NCBI GenBank assembly: GCA_905250075.1
Contig: CAJNOP010000325.1
Span: forward strand, 62,001 to 126,000
Direction: 5' to 3'
Length of the DNA: 64,000 nt
From: Rotaria sp. Silwood1
Taxonomy: Eukaryota > Rotifera > Eurotatoria > Philodinida > Philodinidae
Translations under genes and position numbers: made by a program
Shown here: positions 12,001-26,600 of the stretch, in pieces
Layout: each line of letters begins with the position of its first letter
How positions within the stretch are numbered: the first letter of the stretch is position 1
The notes under the pieces: model-generated
Told to the model about the DNA's origin: nothing
Seen by the model: only the letters and a program-made list of their open reading frames with translations
Databases searched by the model: none

Positions 12001-15000
12001 ATCTCCCCAAAATTGTCTGTCTGTCTGCCAATTTTTTACGGTTCCCGAGGGAAATGACTGATTGTATGAGAGCCCGAGGGGAGGGACTACGGTACGACCT
12101 AGTGAAAACTGGCGTCGTTTCTTGCCCCTCGCTCCCCGGTCAACAGTTTTCACGTCAGAAAAATGAGACTATTGTCTGCCAAAATTTTCCTCCCTCCCCC
12201 TAAAAACAATCGACAACCCTGATTATTAGTAAGATTGCTCTTTTTCACTATGGCTTTAGCCAATATGTTTAGAAATTTTCATGAAAAGATTTTCATTAGA
12301 TGATAAATTTGTGCTGAAATTCAGTAAGACGACATGTGTTGATTGTCATAAGATATGCTAATTACTTACATCTTGATAATGTCACATGAGATTAAGCGAT
12401 AAGACAGTATACATATGAGACTGCCCTTGGCGCTAAAAACACCAATAATAGCTTGTTGAATAGCACAAAGACAAACTGAAGCTATTTGAGTACATGTCAT
12501 CACTTAATATCCTTGGATCATAATTTTCATATATGTAAACGGATGAACGACAGATTCGTATTTGCGATCCGGATTTATTGTTGCACATGTGTAGTCTATA
12601 AAGAATAGTATGACATCAGGATAGATCACTACTTTTGTTCAAGATTGTATGTCAAATCTGAAATTTGAATTGAATTATTGATTATTATTATTATTATTAC
12701 GTCTTCATCTAATTAAAAAATATGTTTTGTTTTTCTTCTAACAGTATTCTCTGGTAAACGTATATCACCACCAAAACCAGTTCATTTACGTACAAAACCA
12801 TTATCAAATGAATATGAAATATCATCAAATCATCATCGTAATTCAACAAAAGAAAATCTTTCGAAATCATTTATTATACGTCGACGACCAATATCAAATG
12901 ATAATGAAGATAATCTTATTAAATCTCAATTATTTAATTATGATCAACAATTACAACAAACTACATTTGATGATGATGATAGTGAAAATGAACAACAAAC
13001 AAATAATCTTTCAACAACTATATTTAATATTGAACCATCAAATTATTATACAACAACAACTCATGTATGTTAAATAGGAAATTTTTTTTTTTTAACATAA
13101 AAAAAATGAAATTTTCCTATTTTTATTTTAGAATTTTGATAATATTGATGTACAAAAACTTCATGATCAAATTAAAACCGTTATGGGTCAATTGATTCCG
13201 TATGTTATCAAGAACGATATTTAAAAAAAAAGAAAACAGAATATTTTTTTTTTTGTTTTCTACAATTAGATTTATGAGATTACATGTCAATGATGTATGT
13301 AATCAATTGGTTCTTAATCATATTCGTGATCGTGTCATATTTTTACTTAAACAACAACCTGATACTGCTCAATTAATTCGTCATTTTCAAAATCAATTTT
13401 GTGAATTACTTGAAAAAACAATTGAAAAATATTGTGGAACAATGTAAGATAGATAAAGTTAAAAAGAAATCTTAAAATATAACTTCTTCTTCTTTTTTTT
13501 CCTTTTATCATTATTTAAAAGTATTCGTGAATGTGCTACTGATCTTATGCGTGATATATCGGATATTACTTTTGATGAATTAATTAAATATAAAATCTAT
13601 CAAAATACAAATAATGTTCAAACAACAAATAATAATGAACAAATGACACAACCATTAAATAAACAACAAGATGATTATTCAAATTTGGTAAAAAAAAAAA
13701 AAGTCAAATAATTATATTAACATTTTATATATTAAAATAATGTTTTTATTTTAGTATGAATCATCATCAGTTCGACATTATACACAACAAACATCATCTG
13801 TTGATGATATAGAGAATGATAGCAAATATCAAATTGAATTAGCCGAATCAGAAGATCGACCATTAACACTGTATGTATGATGAAAATTTAAAATATTTAG
13901 GAAATAATAATAGTCATATTGTACCTGTAAAAGTTCCCGACATCATCAAGGCTACAAAGAAAAAAAAGATAAAGTTCGAAATGAATATCATACGAGTATC
14001 CATGGTTACTTTGATTCGAATTGTAAAAGATAATAATAGTTATCTTAACATTTGTAAAACATGTTACATAAGTCAAAATCAAAGTAAACATAGGTGTCCG
14101 CAGCTGTTACAGATAATCATACTCATAAGGTTTCGAAGACCAAAAAAAGTCTATTAACAAGTTTAATTATAATTGTTCAAAATAATTGAGATAATTATTT
14201 ATATACAATTGCATTCATTCTAATCAACTATTTAAAAATCAATTGGTTAATCAAATCACATAAAAAAATAGAACTCAAAGTCTAGTCTTCACTTTCTTGT
14301 TTGTTCATAAGAAATTGTAAACGAAATTTTCGAGAACATTGTAATAATCGAGGCGAACTGCGCTAGCTACTTATAGAAATAAGCTTTTTTTTTTTATGGA
14401 GAACTAATGAGATAAACATGAGATCAGTTCGAAGTTTCGATAACTTTTTGGTTCCTATCGAAAGTTCAAAATGAAAACTGCTTGAGCTCGAACTCTAGTC
14501 TTCCAACAACTTATAGCCAATTTGCTTATCATGAAAGCATCATTCGCTAAAATAATTCATTTGATAATGTTACAAGTCATACTCATTTTCAGTTCTATTT
14601 CATCAATCTTAAGATGAGAATGATCCCTTTTATGAGACAACAATCTTCTTCAATATATTCAAACTACCTAGTTTTCGTGTCCATTGTACGGTTGTGTTTC
14701 TTCATTTTATCTTTAACTCTGATGTTTTGACCCTTGACCTTTGACACAGTAATAAACGTATATTCGACAATAGTAATACAGATGATGTTTTTTAATACAG
14801 ACTTTTCAAAGTAGGATTCATGTTTAGTTTTGTTACGAACTCTTTAAATGGAAATTTGTTCGATTCATCAAAATTGTTCTTTTTTTTTTATAATTTAAAT
14901 AGAATTGGTAGTGATGAAGAAGATAATGATTCTGATCAAGAAGAAAATAAAGATAGTGAATTAGAAACAGCTGTATCACGACAAGAAACTAAGTTGAATC

Positions 15001-15155
15001 AAAATGAAATATCATCATCAACTGAAGTTCATTCAAATGGACATGAATATATAATTGTTCATCATTCAACACATAATCAAAATGATACTGTTGATAATGC
15101 TATACCAAACGATGACGAAAAAACAAATGAAAATCAAGATGTTGCCGATTCATAA
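6081..15155 (+). CDS. PCM1: Pericentriolar material 1 (PCM1) homologue, 20 exons
   Basis: PCM1 is the scaffold of centriolar satellites, which deliver proteins to centrosomes and cilia. Exons: 6081-6143, 6202-6360, 6428-6529, 6590-6685, 7716-7874, 7936-8160, 8214-8285, 8370-8539, 8599-8661, 9035-9328, 9417-9841, 9930-10181, 10240-10271, 10371-11013, 12745-13064, 13132-13199, 13270-13443, 13522-13687, 13755-13870, 14903-15155. All junctions are GT..AG and in phase, giving 1283 aa. Recognition rests on the coiled-coil motif LRALQGQKRALLALKKRSEQ (exon 8, about residue 293) and on the C-terminal domain around exons 16-18 (FMRLHVNDVCNQLVLNHIRD, then IRECATDLMRDI), which resembles the PCM1 C-terminal domain. 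The start is the MPPKRKTRNLPRVN exon, just after a T-rich tract. Acidic (exon 5) and Gln/Asn-rich stretches are typical of this genome. The protein is shorter than vertebrate PCM1 (about 2000 aa). Exon ends were called by eye from phase and homology. Confidence 0.85.
8711..8983. repeat. MITE-like element with terminal inverted repeats inside PCM1 intron 9
   Basis: The left end reads tactacaagagtttgtggtt; the right end, on the opposite strand, reads tactacaagagcttgtagct. An inner perfect pair, gtcctctcatttt and aaaatgagaggac, lies near 8816-8870. The whole sits in a 373-bp intron, long for this gene, so insertion of a small non-autonomous transposon explains the intron length. No clear target duplication was found. 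Confidence 0.5.
11967..12221. mobile_element. Non-autonomous hAT-type MITE in PCM1 intron 14
   Basis: A 255-bp GC-rich island is flanked by an exact 8-bp direct repeat, attattag (11959-11966 and 12222-12229), the duplication length of hAT transposons. The right end, read inward, is cagggttgtcgattg and the left end caagctttccaactg, so the terminal repeats are imperfect but of hAT form (CA..G start). An inner pair gtgaaaactg/cagttttcac and G/C runs add to its folding potential. It has no transposase, and it lies in the 1731-bp intron 11014-12744. Confidence 0.7.
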
Positions 15156-15521
15156 AATGAAGCACATTTTTCTTTACCTTTTTTTTTGTATAGAAAAAAA
15201 AAACCATTCCTCAAAATTGTACATTTATATGTCATTCACATTTTTTTCTACACGTTAAACTTGGTTTTTGTCTTCTCGAATGTTGTTTCGTTTTTGTATT
15301 GTCTGTGTACCTGTGAACGTTAATCATATAACAGCACTCCATCCATTTAATCATCTTTTTTTTTTAATACTGTGGTGTCTCTTTTCTTTTTCTTGTATGA
15401 TTTTTTTTTCTAAAACAAAAAAAAAAAAAGTTTTGTTTGTTGATAAACCGTTAAAACCGTTCTTTTTTTTGATATCAATGTAAACGAGAAGAAATCTTTT
15501 GCTTGCACTTTCTTTTTTCAC

Positions 15522-15527
15522 AATAAA
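15522..15527 (+). promoter_or_regulatory. Putative poly(A) signal of PCM1
   Basis: AATAAA lies 367 bp after the stop codon at 15153-15155, following a T-rich 3' region. It is the first canonical hexamer after the stop. Confidence 0.45.
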
Positions 15528-17360
15528 ACGATAATGAAAATGATTTTATCTAGTCGATGGTTGAATAAAATAAATCGATAATGAACAAGCTTATCTGATA
15601 TTTATCGTATAAAGAAAAAAAGCGAACGGCTATTGAAAGTGATCGATATATCTTGAGAGAAACTGGTCACCTTTTCAAAAGAGATATAAGCATATATTTA
15701 TAAGCATGTCACATATGATAAAAAGAGATAATGTTTAGAAGTAAATCAACGATGATGAAGAAAATTTTCTTAATGTATTTGTCATTGATGTTCGATTAGT
15801 TCAGAGATTACATGCCATATTAGTAAATACTTCTATAGAAAAAAATGTTCTCAAAAAGACCATTAACATACGTGCTGTAGATTACTTTTATGAGAAATGA
15901 AGATAAGAAAATGTATTCGTTAATATACATAACTCATCTGGTTATAGTCTACATAGAAAATTGTTCTCAATATCTTTTATATTCAAGAAGTTCAACAGCA
16001 CAGATGCTTTTTCTTTTTTTGTTGATGAAAAAGAAAATATACATATGTGAGATAACAAGTAGATAACTTAACCAAATATACCCATCATTCTATTCAACTC
16101 ACCGAGGAATAATAGACTTGTATTTTAAAAGTATAATTGAGCATTACAGATAACAGCGTATGATAATCATAATGCAAAATGTGTCTCAACATTTTCGATT
16201 ACATAAGATTAGCATAAATAATTGTTTACTTGCTATATTTTTTAAAAAAAAAATGATAAGCTTATTAATAACTATCATTCAATGTTTACATCATACGAAA
16301 TAAATCATCATTTAATGACTTTGTTGAATATTTTTCTCGTTTACATTCTGTCTAATACTGATTAGTCTCTCATCAATATTAAATTGTCTATTTATCTTCA
16401 TGTATAATAATCATATTAGAAGATCTTTTTTTAGAAAAAAAAATATAGATTAAACCTCGAACTATGAAAATCTTTCATCGCATTTCTATTTACTAACTAA
16501 TGATAAGATACGATGAAGGAATTGTCCTGAAAGATAAGAAAAATAAGATAGCTGTAATGTACAAGGGTTAGAAATATTCATTATCTAACTTATACGACCT
16601 TATATGATAGTCTAAAGGTCAGTGACATGTTATTTTTGTCAACAATATTGTTCCAAAGTGCAGCTGATATTTTTTATGGAAACAAATGTTTATAACTTTA
16701 ATTGAAAAATGTCAGACAAAAAAACAACAGTTATTTCTAAAAATATATAACGAGAAAATATTGAAACAAGAAAATTCTTGATTACAAAATAATTTGTCTT
16801 TGAATACTTTTTCATATTATCATAAAACAAAAGAAAAAAAAAGAAGAATAGAATAAATTTGTCCATTTATTTGCATATATGATCAATTATTGTGTACAAA
16901 ATCGATATCAGTATATATGTATATCATAAAACTGACTAAACGAGAATACAACTGTTGTCCGCTCTCAGCCAATACTTAAGATATCGACAAAAAAATATAT
17001 TCATCGAGATAAGCAGTTAAATTGTATGCTGTTCAAGTAGTTCGCTTTGTTGATAAATAGATATTCATGTCATTTCTCTTATTCTCTATCATACTAAATA
17101 AATATACTGAATACTAGTGCCGTCGAAACTATCATTGATTACGTAGTCAATAAATGTTCGGACTATTCGAGGTAGATTAAATTTCATTGCTTTGTTCATA
17201 TAGTTATACAAGCAAAATCGAATAAGATATATTTGACCAACCATTAAGTATGTCACGAAAACAACATTAGCGATTATTCTCTAATGTGCATTGTATGTGC
17301 ATGTCGATTTATTGATAGATAACATATAACTGTCGTTTGTGTGTATATCGAGGGAATGAT

Positions 17361-17387
17361 AGAGAGAGAGAGAGAAAGAGAGAGAGA
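17361..17387. repeat. (AG)n microsatellite
   Basis: A near-perfect AG dinucleotide run with one AAAG interruption, followed by a T/C-rich stretch. It lies about 150 bp upstream of the putative TATA box. Confidence 0.85.
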
Positions 17388-17531
17388 CACTTTAGATTTA
17401 CATTTCTCTCTTTTTTTCTCTCTTTTTTTTTTTCTTATTACTAGACTACTATCATCTGTACACAACTGCTACAATCCTTATCAGTTACTGTATTGGGCGG
17501 CAAAAAGAGAAAAATAAACAAAACGATCGCA

Positions 17532-17538
17532 TATATAA
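17532..17538 (+). promoter_or_regulatory. Putative TATA box of the lipid-transfer protein gene
   Basis: TATATAA in the context gcatatataaacg, followed after about 20 bp by an initiator-like tcagt (17552-17556), and 107 bp before the ATG. A strong TATA box fits a highly and conditionally expressed yolk or circulating lipoprotein gene. The start site itself is not shown. Confidence 0.5.
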
Positions 17539-17644
17539 ACGTCAGTTTTGATCAGTAACTGCCTCTTTTAAACTACACTCGAATAAATATAAGACACATA
17601 TCGGTATAAACGAATAGTGGTATAAGAGACATAAAGATCTGTTA

Positions 17645-20600
17645 ATGGTGGCGTCTTTAAATCTCTATTATGGTTTAGTCTTGTTGCTCGGTAAGATTCT
17701 ATTTTATTTCAAATATAATAATTTATGATTTTATTCTTTTTTTTCTTTTATAATTTATTTTAGTTTATCGAGCTTCGGCTGCACCATTATCTACTAATAA
17801 TCCGGATCCGATATGTTCGTCTGGTATGTATGAACGAATCTGTTTAACAATATTTTCGTTTCTTTTCTTTTTTTGTTAATAGCTCAATTGGTTGCACCCG
17901 GTCAAGGTTCATTAGTTTACACATATAAAACTGAAGTGAAATTATCTGTTGTCAATGGTCAATATGATTTAAAAACTGAAATTACTGCTGATGTACACAT
18001 CAAAAGTTTAGGGGATTGTAATTATGCACTTCAGGTATATAAATAATAAACTTTTCTTTTTTCTTTTTTAAATATTTCGTTCTATAATATTTTCATAGCT
18101 TCGAAATGTTCAAGTAACTGAAACACAAGATGAAAATGAAAGAACTGTAACATCATCTGCTCAAAAAGAACTTGAAAATCTTGTTGTTCGTTTTCGATGG
18201 GTTGATGGTTTTCTTATTGCCGTTGAAGCTGATGCATCAGCTAAAGTTGACCATGTTAACTTTATAAAAGGTATTCTAAGTGCACTTCAAGTTTATTCAC
18301 CTGTATACACTGATGGTGAAAATATTGTAAGTATTTCTTAACATATTGATAGATAAATAAATAAATTTATTTATTTTATTTTCAAAGGTACGTGAAGAAG
18401 ATGTACTTGGTGTATGTACAACACGATATAAATATTCACAAACAGGTGGCGCAACACGAGTTAATAAAAATAAAGATTTATCAACATGTTCAAAAGATAA
18501 ATTACATTTAAGTTCAAGCCCTGTTTTAACTTCACTTCTTGGTCCACTTGTAAGTCTGATTAACAAAAAAAAGTCTTTTATAAATTTATGTTTCATTTTT
18601 AGATTGAAGAAGTATTTTCAGCTAAAACTCAATATGTTTGTCAAACAGACATTCGTGATAAAAAAGTTCAATCTGTTAAATGTAAAACAATTGAAGTTGA
18701 TGCCGATGGTAGTAAATCTAATAAGAATAGTGATCATGATCATGATCATATGCATGATGATGAGAGTAGTTCAGAAGAAGATACTGAGGTTGATTTTGAT
18801 GATAAAGATGAAGAAATTTCATCAAAACTTGTATCAATCAAACAACAATTAACATTAAAAACTACTGCTGCTATTAATGTTGATGCTAGTATGTCTATTG
18901 AAATTTCTATATAAATATACATAGTAAAAATTAATATATTATTTTTTCTATAGGTTCAGTTAGAAATCCTGTTCGACAAACACTTCAATTTGTTCCAACA
19001 GCTTCATTTGATAAATCTAATGAAGCTGTATCATCATTAGTTTCAAAAATTAAAGGTCTTTTAAGTCCAAAAGATTGGGATCAATTTGCTGCTAGCCGTT
19101 TTATGGATATAACAAATGAATTACGACGTATGGAAAAAGCTGATGTCAATGCATTTAGTTCAAATGCAGATATTAAGTAAGATTCTATTTAATTATTTTA
19201 TCAGTTGAGATCTATCCTTTTTTATTTTTATTAAACATGAATCATGTTATCATAAGTATTTAGGATCTTTGTGGGTCATTCTCTGACTGCTCTAAAGCCC
19301 TTTGATATTCAGATGAGCAGGGTAAGGGCTAGAAAATACTTAAGACAGTTAGTATAATAGGCTTGACGAAACTTTCTTCTTATATGTAAGAATAGTAAAA
19401 ATAATGTTCTATCTTTCTATAATATTTGGTAATTCTTCAGCTATTATTATAATAGGAAAATTTTGATAAGAGCTGTTTGTAATGAAATGGATGGGTGTGA
19501 ATACCTGAGTAGATGTCGCTGTAGGAGCGAAAACAATATCTACACCCACGCCCTTACCCTCGATTATCATAGAAAGATAAAGCATTGAATTTACTACTCA
19601 TGCATATCAATAGAAAATTTCTTACAGCTTTCTATACACTGGCCTCGAATCACGAATTTTCAAAATTATAGGAAGTCCTTATATAGGATTTCGCTTTCTG
19701 AATTTTACGATTATTTTCAATAAAAACCTAATCGAAATTTAGGTATTGTACGTCGAGCCACACCTCAAATAAATATATATGCTCTATCTCCAAGAAGCAC
19801 TTATTCTCATCTCCTGAGTTTTTCGTTAAAAGTGATAACCGGCGGGGGGGGGGGGGGGGCGCCGCGAAGACTCTTGTACTCCCCATTCAGGACACAGGCA
19901 AATCCTGTGAAAAATTTCCAGTATTTTTTATAAAATATAGGAAAAATAGGAATAGCGATTGAAATATAGGATAAAATATAGGCATTATAGGAATTATAGA
20001 GCGAATCCGACTCCAGCCTATACAGTAGTAATGTGTTACTAGTGCTGCTACTTTTAAACTGGTCTAAGTGTCTCTCGATCAAGGTATAGATTATGAAAAT
20101 GGCTTATCCTACAAATCTGTAACCTGAATGTGTTCAATATTCGAGTCATTAACTGTATCTCTGAGATAAAAACACTCTCCAAACATGAAAACAACATTGC
20201 TGAATGTCCAGTGGTCAACAACCTATAGGAGCTTCATTGTTTAAAACAATCCGTATTTAATAGAAAATCAAAATTCAAATTTGTTTTGCATATTTCTCAA
20301 AATCAAGTTTTATACAAAAATAAAACGTGCTGTTTCACTCTATTTATTGTCATAGTAAAAGATATCGAGTTGAAACTGTTATCCTGTATACTTGACATGC
20401 TGTATACTTTCTCATACAACTATCTTTAATGATGTTTTGTAGTTTCATTGAGTTTTAGTCATTGTATAACATTTGAAATATTACCATAGAACGAGAACTG
20501 CCGAATTTCTTTTTCTGTTATAATTTTAAATTATTTTATTATTTTTATTTAATAGAAATTTAGTACCAATGTTTCTTAGTACAATCTATGCACATGATCC

Positions 20601-23600
20601 AGCTGTATCATTACTTAATTTTGATTCAAACACATTAAAATTTGCAAACCCAATGTCAGTATTTTACTTGGAAAATCCATCAAAAGAATTAGTCGAACAA
20701 ATTGTTCAAGGTGCACAAAGATTAACTGCAGAACAAGTACCTGAATTTGTTGGACTTGCTGCAACAGTTCTTAAAAAATACAAAGCTCGAGAAGATAATT
20801 ACAAAGATGCTAATATGGTATGTTTATTTTAATATTCTCTGCACTGACCGTATATCAATAAAGTCACATTATCCTTATTACATTTTTTGGAGATTTGAGT
20901 AAAAGAAAAATGAGTCTGAAAAAAGATAGAATAAAACAATCTTCCTATGATTAACAACGGTAGTTATATTCTTGTAGGAATTGTACTAATAACTTTTTTT
21001 TAAAAATTTTTTTTTTTTTTTTTTTTTAGAAAATTAAAGATTTTCAAAGAGCTATTTCAAAATTCTTAAACAATCCTAGCAATGCTAATAGTCCAGTTGT
21101 AACAGCTACATTAGCTGCATATGCTCTATTGGGTTTATATGATGATCAAGTACGAAGTTTAGCTGCTAATGATAAAGTACCATTAGAAGTTCAATATCAT
21201 GCATTTAATACCATTCGTCATATATGTGATGATTATGTTGATGATAAAAATGAATTAAGAATTCGAACAGATCTTCAAAATCTTTTATTAACTAAAGTTC
21301 AAAATAAATCGAACAAAAATGCTGTACGTGTATGGGCATTTGAAGCATTATATACACCATTTATTTACAATCCAGAAGAAAGTGATTCAACATTAGCTGA
21401 TGCTTTAGAAAAAGCTCTTTCAGATATTCTTGATGAACCACTTAATCAGGTAAAATTATCTTTCTTTATATAATAAATAAATAACAAGACAAAAACAAAA
21501 TATATTTCATTTATATAAACAAAAATGAAAATTAAACATACTATTTTACTTCAGAATTTAATTGATTTTTTTTTAGGTAAATGGTTATATTTGGTCAGTA
21601 TTGAAATATTCATCACTTAATCGTCTTTGTCCATTACGTGGTCTTGCTGCTCGACTTCGAGATCATCATGATAATAAAAAACAATTTGCTGAACAAGCAA
21701 CATTATCATCACGTCATATTGAAGTTGAATTACCACTTCGACGTAATTATCAAGCTGTTATTCATTTAAGTGTTGTATTTGAAAATGATCGAGCTGTTCC
21801 ATCATTTATTTCTGCTAAACTTGCATTTGATGGAGTTCGTCGTGAAACATTACGTTTACCATGGTTTGATGGAGCATTTATTATTGAAAATCTTGATTGG
21901 AATGTAGCTGATTATTTCTTACGTTTGGATCCATTAAATAAAAAGGTTGATGATACTTATAAAGAAAAAACAAAAAATAGTTTACCACCTAGTTTAAAAC
22001 GACTTCAAAGTGTAAGTTAAATGTTTTTTTTTTTTTTATTTTGTTTTTTCGAAAATAAATTATATTTTCTTACTGTCTTTTTCATAGACTTATGATACAA
22101 AAGATGAAGATCCAGATCCATCTGTTCATCTTTATGTTAAATTATTTGGTGCTGATATTCGTTCACGTGATGTTACAGATAAAGTACAAGATTTACTTCG
22201 TACTAATATACGTACATTTGTTCGAAATCAAATTTTAAACAAATTAAAAGATCTTGCTGGAAAAAATCCAATATTTCGTATACCATTTGAAATTGGTGCT
22301 GCATCATCAGCTGCTAATGGTTTAACATTATATAAAGCTGCACAAATTGGTGTACTTGCTGATTTAACAACAGATATGAAAGATACACGAGATAGTAATG
22401 GTCTAGGAATGTTTCAATTAAATAGTAAATCAGCGTAAGTAGTTTGTTTTTTTTGATTCAATATTATTGAATAAGTAATTGTTTTTATTTTAAGATTGAG
22501 TTTTTCATTAACACTTCAACGTGAAGTATCATCACCATTGACAACTGTTGGTGAAACAATTCAAGTTGGTGTTTTATCCAATGTTCCATTTGAATATTCA
22601 GTTGTAGCAGATAAAGATGGACGAACACGTGAATTTAATCTTCCTAATAGTCGATCAACACTTTTTGCTACTGAGTAAAATTTTTGTTTTGTTTTATGTT
22701 GAGATTAATTTTTCTTTCTAGTTTTCAATATTCATTACGTACATCAAAAGGTTTTAATGCTGTTGCAAATTCGAAATCGGCTAGCATTGATCCATCATGT
22801 ACACCAAGTACACTTTATCGTACATTGGGTCTTCGAGTATGTTTAGAACTTAATCCATTCCGTTCAATTCAACTCGGTTCTCGACCAACATATCCAATGA
22901 CTGTAAGATTTTTATTTGTATATTCTTAGGAAAAAAGAAAAGCTATTGAAAACTCATACTATCATTTTGCTCTAGTTTGAATGAAAATCAGGATGAGAGA
23001 TTTGCAAGACTAGAATTAAAAATTGGTCGAAGTCAAATTTAAGAGAAAGAACTAAAAAATAGTTTGCTGATGAAAACATCTTTCATAAAAATCGAAATTC
23101 TAAAACTATGGAAGATATAAATGAAATGAAGAGTGTCACTGAGAAGAAACATGAACAACTAAATTTTATGCTGAAAATTCAATTTTAACATACGAGCTTT
23201 TTTGAATAGTAGAGTTTATTCTCTGATATTTCCTTTACTAACCGATGTATTTGAGCTGTTCTAACAATGTCTTATAGGACTATTCAGGTACCAAAACAAA
23301 GTCGAACTTCTTGAATGCATCAGTTTGTACAGTGAAAATCATACAACAAAACTTACTTACCTTTCCGATATTCTCTTTCTCTCTTACTATGAATGAAATA
23401 TTAATGAACGAAGACTGCATAAAGCAAACTTTGCAATTTTATTTAATCTTAAATAAAAACTTCAATCATTAAATATTTCATTAATATTCAATTTCACTTT
23501 ATTTCATATATAGGTAACTGTTAGTAAAGATGAATCAGTTAAAAAATGGCGTATTGGTTGGCGTTTCAATACTCCTGATGCTCCACAATATGAAGTTGTT

Positions 23601-26600
23601 GTAGAAAAAGTTGGTGCAACTGGAACATATCCTGGTATATATATATCGCACAAAAATTCTTTTATATTAATAAAAACAATTTTGTTTTTATTTTTTCATT
23701 TTAGGCTTAGGAGTTTCTGCAACAAAGACTGGCAATAAATTTGATATTAGAGTTTTAACAGGCATGAAATCCTTTACTGTTAAAGGTAAGAAAATAAAAC
23801 AAAATAAACTTTCTATTTCTTATTATTATTTTTGTTTTATAATAATAGGTACACAAACTGGTAACAAATTTGAAGGTTCAGTTTATTCAAATGATAATAA
23901 AGAAGTTATGACAACATCTGGTACATTAACAATAAATAATGATGGATTTAAATTGGATAGTAAACTTGTTGATATTTCAAGCAAAAAAGAAGTATTATCA
24001 TTAAAAACTGATGTATTACCAAATCGTGGACAAGGTCTTACAACAAATATTGAATTAACAACACCAGATAAATCAAAATCATTTAAAATTCATTGTAAGT
24101 TTTATTAAAAACAACAAAAAAAAATTTAATTGTTTTTCATTTTTCTTCTTATATTTAATTTAGTTCGTGGAGATTTATATAAACCAGATTCAAAACTCTT
24201 TCATATTACTGGAAGTTTTAATCTTGGTGATACAATGTATAATGGTAAAGCACATTTAGAATCTGATAATGCTCATACACGTATTGAATTACGTCGTTTA
24301 TTTAAATATGGTAAAACTCCAATGCAAAGTGGTTATGATTTTGTTTATGAACGTAAAAATAATCGAGGAGATACACAAAATAATTATAATATTGGATCAC
24401 ATTTATCATTACGAATGCCAACTCGTGATGAACCAATGAAAGTTTTTGATTTCAAAACAGATTTTACACAAGCAAATGATTTATCAAGTGCAACAATTCA
24501 AAGTTCACTTGATTTATTACTTATGACACGTAATCCACCAGTACAAGAAAGAATTGAATTTGATTATGTTAGAAAATCAGTACGAAAAAATAATCAAGCA
24601 AGACGTTTAATATCACCAGAAGGAAATTTAAAAATTCAAGTTAAAACAAAATCAAATGTTTTTAATTTTCTTCTTGATCATCAACATCGACGAAGTGTAG
24701 AAGCATCGAAAAAAGGTTAAATTTATTTATTTTTTTAATATATAATTAATTTAATAAAAAATATTCAATAATTTCCTTTTTTTTTTTGTTTTTCTAGGAC
24801 CTATAACTGCTCCACCAACATTAAATATTGTTAATAAGATTCATATAAATGCTGATTCTGATAAATTATTTCCTGATATTCCACGTCCATTTGCTTTTGA
24901 TGTTTTATCTGATCTTGATTTTCAATTACTTAATGAAGTTAGTTATAAATTTCAATATGAACTTCGTCGTCGTCAAGTTGCTGGATCATTTACATATCGT
25001 AGTCAAGTTGATAAAGTTACTGATGGTCATTTATTCTCTGGTAAAAGTCAATCTGAATTACAATGGAATAACAAACAATATAAAGCAACAGCAACAGGTA
25101 ATTTTGAAATTTGTATACGATCACGTACATTAAAAACACATTGGGATATAAATACAAATCTTGTTAATGATAAAAATGATATGGAACTTGATTTAAAAGT
25201 TCGTTTGGATCGACAACCTAAAAAAGATTCACCAAAATCAGTTATTGTTGCATATGATATTACATTAAAAGCACCTAAACATGAAACATTTCAATTAATT
25301 GATCTTGATGGTAATTTTACAAGACAATCTGGTAGATTAGAAACATATAATTCAATTGCTTATCGTGTTGATAAAAATTTAAAAGAATTAAATCTTAATG
25401 CTGTTATTAATCGTAATCAAACAGGTGATGGTACATTACAAACACAAGTTACAATATCATTACCATTTAAATATTTACCATATATAATACATTCTTTGAA
25501 ATTAAAACGATCATCAACAGATCGACGTGTTAATTATATTGAATCAAAATTAACTGCTAAACCAGTTCTTGCACATTATGGTTCAATTGATATTGATCGT
25601 ACTGAAGACACTACACGACCATGTGTACATGTTGAAAATGAAATTGAATATTTACGTTCAAATGGTGATAATTTATATGGTATGTCTAAAGTTGATGTAC
25701 ATCGTTGGTCAAAATTACATACATTTGGTGTATTAAAACGTAATAATGATTTATTACATAAACATTCAATTGGATATATATTTTCACGTAAAACACGAAA
25801 AGTTGCTTTATCATTAGTTAGTCCACAATTATCAGGAAATCCATTAAGTATTATTGGTGAATTAACAATTGATCGAGATAATCGTATTGGAAAAATGCAA
25901 TGGCCACAAGAATTCGGTGTTCATGTTGAAGTTGGTACACCATTAACAAATTTAACTGCACTTCATGTCTTCTATAATTTACCAATGTTCAATAAAAATT
26001 CTGAAACAAGAGTTGATGGAGTTGTTGGCTTTAAACTTGCTTCACCAGTAAGAGACAAAACATATATACACATTTATTTTTCTATTCTATTAAGAAACAC
26101 GATATAAAAAGCACTATTGAAATAGAGATGTAAAAATTTTAGACTTCCTTATAAACCATATATTGATAACATCTTATTATAATACATAAGCTATTTCCTT
26201 TTTTTATATAGTAACTATATCGTGTTTCACATATTAATCTTGTAGGAACTGTACTAAAAAATGTTTTTTTTTTGTTATTTTATTTTTAATAGAAAGTCAC
26301 TCCAATAAGTTTCTATGTCAAAGCTAAAGGTTCACTTGATACAACTCTTCGTATTTCTAAATCAGTACATGTTGGTGATGATCTAGCAGTAACAACATTA
26401 GTCACAGCTGCATATGATCCTCAATTAATGAGTCAAGTTAGTGTATCAACAAGTACAAAATTCTATGATAAAGAATTTCAAAGTTCATTTTATGCATTAC
26501 TTAAACAACATCAAGTTATTATACGAGGTATTTTAAATACAACAGATAATCAAGATTATAGATATGAAATGGATATTGGTTTTGATGATAATTTACTTAC

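Larger units (their letters stand above)
15156..17644. other. Intergenic region PCM1 to lipid-transfer gene
   Basis: It holds the PCM1 3' UTR, about 2 kb of AT-rich DNA without credible coding sequence, an (AG)n microsatellite at 17361-17387 and the promoter of the next gene. Confidence 0.6.
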
